Shown in pieces: positions 6,247 through 8,441 of a stretch of 8,441 bases of DNA; within the stretch, counting starts at the first letter, position 1, and each line of letters begins with the position of its first letter. The DNA is taken from NCBI GenBank assembly GCA_946611595.1, contig CAMODY010000072.1, positions 1 to 8,441 on the forward strand, written 5' to 3'. Both the position numbers and the translations under genes were made by a program. The notes under the pieces were generated by a model. That model was given only the letters and a program-made list of their open reading frames with translations, searched no databases and was not told the origin of the DNA. This DNA is from an uncultured Clostridia bacterium (GTDB taxonomy: Bacteria; Bacillota; Clostridia; Lachnospirales; Lachnospiraceae).

Positions 6247-7168
6247 TTTGATCTTCTTTCTTTTGCTCGCTGCTCTCATCCAGGATATAAAGCGGACGTT
6301 CTTTCGACTCTAAATAAATGCGGCCAATATAAGCACCCAAAATACCGATTGCTAAAAGGACGAGCCCTCCTAAGAACAAGATTGCGCAAAGGGTCGTAAC
6401 ATAACCAGGGACGTCAATGCCCGTAACCCAGGTTTTGATCAGCGTTGCAATGATATAGATAAAAGCAAGCAGGCTGATCACCGCTCCAACCACCGTTACA
6501 ATGCGAAGCGGCAGGACACTGAATGCGGTGATTCCATCTGCCGCATAGTTGAAGAGTTTGGAAAATCCCCATTTGCTCTTTCCGCCTGCTCTTGGTTTTT
6601 GTTCGTAGTCAAACCATTTAATATCAAAGCCGACCCAGGCAAAGAGTCCTTTTGAAAAGCGCTGGCTCTCCGAAAGCTTAAGCACAGCGTTTACAAATTT
6701 TCGGCTCATGCACATGAAATCGGTTGCACCTTTTTCAAGCTTTATACTGGATACGCGGTTATTTATGCTATTAAACATGCGGGAGAAAAGACTTGCCTTC
6801 CGCTTTGCCCCAGCGGCCTCAAAGCCTTCTTCCGTGACTGCTTTCAGCATGGAAGGGATCAGCGTTGGCGGATGCTGAAGGTCTCCATCCATTAAGATCA
6901 CGATATCTCCTTCTGCATGCTGAAGTCCTGCATAAATAGCGGATTCTTTTCCGAAGTTTCGAGAAAAAGAAAGATATCTGATGTTTTTATTTTCTGCAGA
7001 AAACTTGCGCAGTTCTTCAAGCGTACCATCACTGCTTCCGTCATTTACAAATAGCCAGGTGAAATCGAAGCCTGAAATGCCAGAGCAAACCGCCGTCGTT
7101 TCTTTTAAGAACGGCGCCAGGTTTTCTGCTTCATTATAGACCGGGATAACGATGGTTACTTGCTTCAT
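6233..7168 (-). CDS. Membrane-anchored GT2 glycosyltransferase (CsbB/GtrB/DPM1-like)
   Basis: This enzyme probably transfers a sugar from a nucleotide donor to undecaprenyl phosphate on the inner face of the membrane. The 311-residue protein has the GT-A catalytic domain in residues 1-215: PVYNE (9-13), NDGSSDGT (42-49), SRNFGKESAIYAG (69-81), the metal-binding DGDLQHPP (94-101) and the acceptor-loop motif RAGGKSKWGFSKL (193-205). Two transmembrane helices follow (about 219-246 and 257-283), then IGRIYLESKERPLY and a charged cytoplasmic tail, the arrangement of CsbB, GtrB and YkcC-type enzymes. It starts 2 nt after the upstream lipoprotein stop codon and overlaps the YfhO-family gene by 14 bp, so the three genes are almost certainly co-translated. 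The donor sugar cannot be read from sequence; GlcNAc or glucose would be guesses by analogy. Confidence 0.93.
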   Translation of the reverse strand: MKQVTIVIPVYNEAENLAPFLKETTAVCSGISGFDFTWLFVNDGSSDGTLEELRKFSAENKNIRYLSFSRNFGKESAIYAGLQHAEGDIVILMDGDLQHPPTLIPSMLKAVTEEGFEAAGAKRKASLFSRMFNSINNRVSSIKLEKGATDFMCMSRKFVNAVLKLSESQRFSKGLFAWVGFDIKWFDYEQKPRAGGKSKWGFSKLFNYAADGITAFSVLPLRIVTVVGAVISLLAFIYIIATLIKTWVTGIDVPGYVTTLCAILFLGGLVLLAIGILGAYIGRIYLESKERPLYILDESSEQKKEDQNEQN

Positions 7169-7170
7169 GA

Positions 7171-8142
7171 CTACTTAATTTCTGCGATTTTGATCTTCTT
7201 CCAGAATCCTTTGTCTATGGACATCTTGGACTCTTGTGAAAATTTATAATATGCATCCCTGAAGGATGTTTCTCTTGCATTTGATAATACTTCGTTATAG
7301 TTGGCGGCAGATTCGAGCAACAGTTTATCGTCGATACAGCGCACGATATAATAGCCTTCCTTGCTGATGATTACCTCGCTCATCTCGCCGTCATTTAAAG
7401 CAAAGATAATATTATCGACGGTGGAGTTCATCTGGCCGCGTTTGATTTTCTGCTCAGGAAGCATCTCATATCCTACTGCAGCGCAGGCATCTTTAAACTC
7501 GGTGCCTTCTTTGATACTCTCGTAAATCTTGTTGGCCGTTTCTTCGCCGGCGCTGGTCGGAATAACCACATAGTCTGCAAGCAGTACGCGTGTAGAATCT
7601 TCCGTAATATCAACAGTTGCATCCGTCGTGATCTTATTATATACGGCATCATATGTGGCCTTTTTTAAATAAAGATCGTTAACATCGGCTGCTGTGATAT
7701 CGTACTCAGCAACATTGTAAAGACCGGAGATCTTTGTCCATGCCGTTACTGCATCTTCCCCGGCTTTGTTCTTCGCCTCTTCAGACGGATAAACGCCAAG
7801 CTGGTCGCTTAAAACCTGAGCCGCTGTATAGCGCGTCAGTTTATCTACAACAACGTCTTTTACGTAGTCGTTCATAGATTCCGTTCCAATCTCACGCTCC
7901 CAGAAACCATCCAGGTTCTGTCCTTCTTCATACACTGCCTTTTCTTCCATCAGCATAAAGACGGCTTCTGCTTTGCTGCAGCTTGCATTTTCGATCTGAA
8001 TAAAGAAGTCCTTAACTGCGGAGGTTTTCAGTTTCACTTCCGAGCACGCAGCGAGCGACATGCAAAGAAGGATAGCGATCATACAAACTGCCGCTACCCG
8101 AAGTATACTGCTCTTTTGTTTTCGGTTATTTAATAGATTCAA
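7171..8142 (-). CDS. Parvulin-like (PrsA/SurA-type) foldase lipoprotein
   Basis: Predicted lipoprotein of 323 residues. The N-terminus is basic (NNRKQK, then ILR), followed by a hydrophobic stretch (16-30) and a lipobox LAAC with the lipidated Cys at 33, so it is anchored on the outer face of the membrane. Residues about 52-180 are helical, resembling the SurA N-terminal chaperone region, and 183-270 resemble a PpiC rotamase domain (DYVVIPTS, FKDACAAVG, LNDGEMSEVIISKEGYYIVRC). The usual active-site histidines are not seen: the HILV position reads YVVI and the GYHII position reads GYYIV, so isomerase activity is doubtful. No ATG precedes the signal sequence. I chose TTG 8142, with AGAAGAG 6 nt before it, since this gives a standard signal peptide; TTG 8187 would add 15 residues. 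First gene of the operon with the GT2 and YfhO-family genes. Confidence 0.8.
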   Translation of the reverse strand: MNLLNNRKQKSSILRVAAVCMIAILLCMSLAACSEVKLKTSAVKDFFIQIENASCSKAEAVFMLMEEKAVYEEGQNLDGFWEREIGTESMNDYVKDVVVDKLTRYTAAQVLSDQLGVYPSEEAKNKAGEDAVTAWTKISGLYNVAEYDITAADVNDLYLKKATYDAVYNKITTDATVDITEDSTRVLLADYVVIPTSAGEETANKIYESIKEGTEFKDACAAVGYEMLPEQKIKRGQMNSTVDNIIFALNDGEMSEVIISKEGYYIVRCIDDKLLLESAANYNEVLSNARETSFRDAYYKFSQESKMSIDKGFWKKIKIAEIK

Positions 8143-8216
8143 GATACTCTCTTCTTTTGCCGTTCTTCCTTGTATCCAGATCAGCAAAAGTTTTTCTTTC
8201 TTTCAATATTTTACGG

Positions 8217-8245
8217 TTGAAATCTTTTCCGTTTTATTGTATCAT
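8217..8245 (+). promoter_or_regulatory. tRNA-Thr promoter
   Basis: TTGAAA (8217-8222), a 17-nt spacer and TATCAT (8240-8245) match the sigma-A consensus at five of six positions in each box. Transcription would start near 8252, giving a leader of about 23 nt before the mature tRNA. Confidence 0.8.
8236..8244 (-). promoter_or_regulatory. Extended -10 promoter of the foldase-glycosyltransferase operon
   Basis: On the minus strand this reads TGATACAAT: a five-of-six -10 box with the TGn extension and no good -35. The start would be near 8229, about 87 nt before the chosen TTG codon. The leader holds a possible hairpin, CTTTTGC (8184-8190) with GCAAAAG (8154-8160) in the minus RNA. A second weak -10-like TAAAAT occurs further down (about 8206-8211). 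Confidence 0.5.
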
Positions 8246-8274
8246 TCACTTTGCTTGCGAAAGCGGGCACATAC

Positions 8275-8348
8275 GCTACTGTAGCTCAGTCGGTATGAGC
8301 GCGTCATTGGTAATGACGAGGTCGTCGGTTCGATTCCGATCAGTAGCT
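8275..8348 (+). tRNA. tRNA-Thr (anticodon GGT)
   Basis: A full cloverleaf can be drawn by eye. The acceptor stem GCTACTG (8275-8281) pairs with CAGTAGC (8341-8347), 7 of 7. The D stem is GCTC/GAGC with a 9-nt loop containing GG. The anticodon stem CGTCA/TGACG closes loop TTGGTAA, so the anticodon is GGT (8309-8311), reading ACC and ACT. The variable loop is AGGTC; the T arm is GTCGG/CCGAT with loop TTCGATT. The discriminator base is T at 8348 and no CCA is encoded (TGA follows), so the CCA end must be added enzymatically. It is a single tRNA gene transcribed divergently from the foldase operon. Confidence 0.97.
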
Positions 8349-8351
8349 TGA

Positions 8352-8375
8352 GCGAAAGGAGGAGATAGCTTTCGC
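8352..8375 (+). other. Hairpin in the tRNA-Thr 3' trailer
   Basis: GCGAAAG (8352-8358) pairs with CTTTCGC (8369-8375) around a 10-nt purine-rich loop, starting three bases after the discriminator base. It could guide 3' processing. The 3' arm can instead pair with the 5' leader (GCGAAAGC at 8257-8264 with GCTTTCGC at 8368-8375). Confidence 0.55.
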
Positions 8376-8377
8376 GG

Positions 8378-8416
8378 AAAAATAATCGCCATGTTTACAT
8401 GAGCGATTATTTTTTT
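8378..8416 (+). terminator. Strong intrinsic terminator after tRNA-Thr (bidirectional)
   Basis: AAAAATAATCGC (8378-8389) pairs perfectly with GCGATTATTTTT (8403-8414), with an inner CATG/CATG stem around loop TTTA and one bulged A, and the 3' side ends in a run of seven Ts (8410-8416). The A-run on the 5' side gives an equivalent U-tract on the opposite strand, so it can also stop transcription arriving from the right. Confidence 0.92.
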
Positions 8417-8441
8417 GTGAAAGGTAGATCCGGAAACGGAC

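Noticed and set aside
6247..6279. Upstream ATG for the YfhO-family gene adding 11 residues
   Set aside because: The bases before it (CCTGG) give no ribosome binding site and it would deepen the overlap with the GT2 gene to 47 bp; the ATG at 6246 fits better.
8359..8402. GGAGGAG followed by ATG TTT ACA TGA, suggesting a mini-ORF after the tRNA
   Set aside because: The spacing from the purine run to the ATG is over 20 nt, the frame has only three codons, and it lies inside the terminator hairpin.
8417..8441. Last bases after the terminator, including a small TCCG/CGGA hairpin with a GAAA loop
   Set aside because: Only 25 nt are visible, too little to assign to any gene or element.

Overview
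The window looks chromosomal and comes from a low-to-moderate-GC Gram-positive bacterium of the Clostridia. Lachnospiraceae is my best guess. The support is the Firmicutes-style strong Shine-Dalgarno sites (AGGAGG), a tRNA gene with no encoded CCA, lipoprotein and YfhO-type envelope genes, and the Firmicutes-like sequences of S2 and EF-Ts. The family-level placement is inference. I see no mobile elements, CRISPR arrays, integrases or toxin-type genes.

Layout: all six protein genes lie on the minus strand and one tRNA gene lies on the plus strand. Reading in the direction of minus transcription (right to left): a parvulin-like lipoprotein foldase (8142-7171), a membrane-anchored family 2 glycosyltransferase (7168-6233) and a large YfhO-family membrane protein (6246-3565) form a tightly packed, probably translationally coupled operon. 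Next comes rpsB-tsf (ribosomal protein S2 and elongation factor Ts, 3359-1475), with its own promoter and a long structured leader, ending in a clear intrinsic terminator. A MATE-family exporter (1364 to the left edge, cut just before its end) has its own promoter just beyond that terminator. At the right end a tRNA-Thr(GGT) gene is transcribed divergently from the foldase operon and closes with a strong, bidirectional-looking terminator.

How the genes work together: the GT2 plus YfhO pair matches the CsbB/YfhO type of envelope glycosylation module. In that scheme the GT2 loads a sugar onto undecaprenyl phosphate in the cytoplasm and the GT-C-like YfhO protein transfers it to a cell-surface acceptor. 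The lipoprotein foldase upstream would act in the same extracytoplasmic space. rpsB-tsf is the standard translation pair.

The most interesting signals are regulatory. The rpsB promoter has a perfect 17-bp palindrome filling exactly its -35/-10 spacer. It is followed by a leader of about 174 nt whose last hairpin captures half of the rpsB Shine-Dalgarno site, and whose middle has two 7-bp pairings in interleaved (pseudoknot or switch) order. EF-Ts carries an unusual insertion of roughly 60 residues at the tip of its coiled-coil domain. The rpsB-tsf intergenic hairpin resembles the anticodon arm of the tRNA-Thr encoded 5.7 kb away. None of the wider claims could be checked by database search here.
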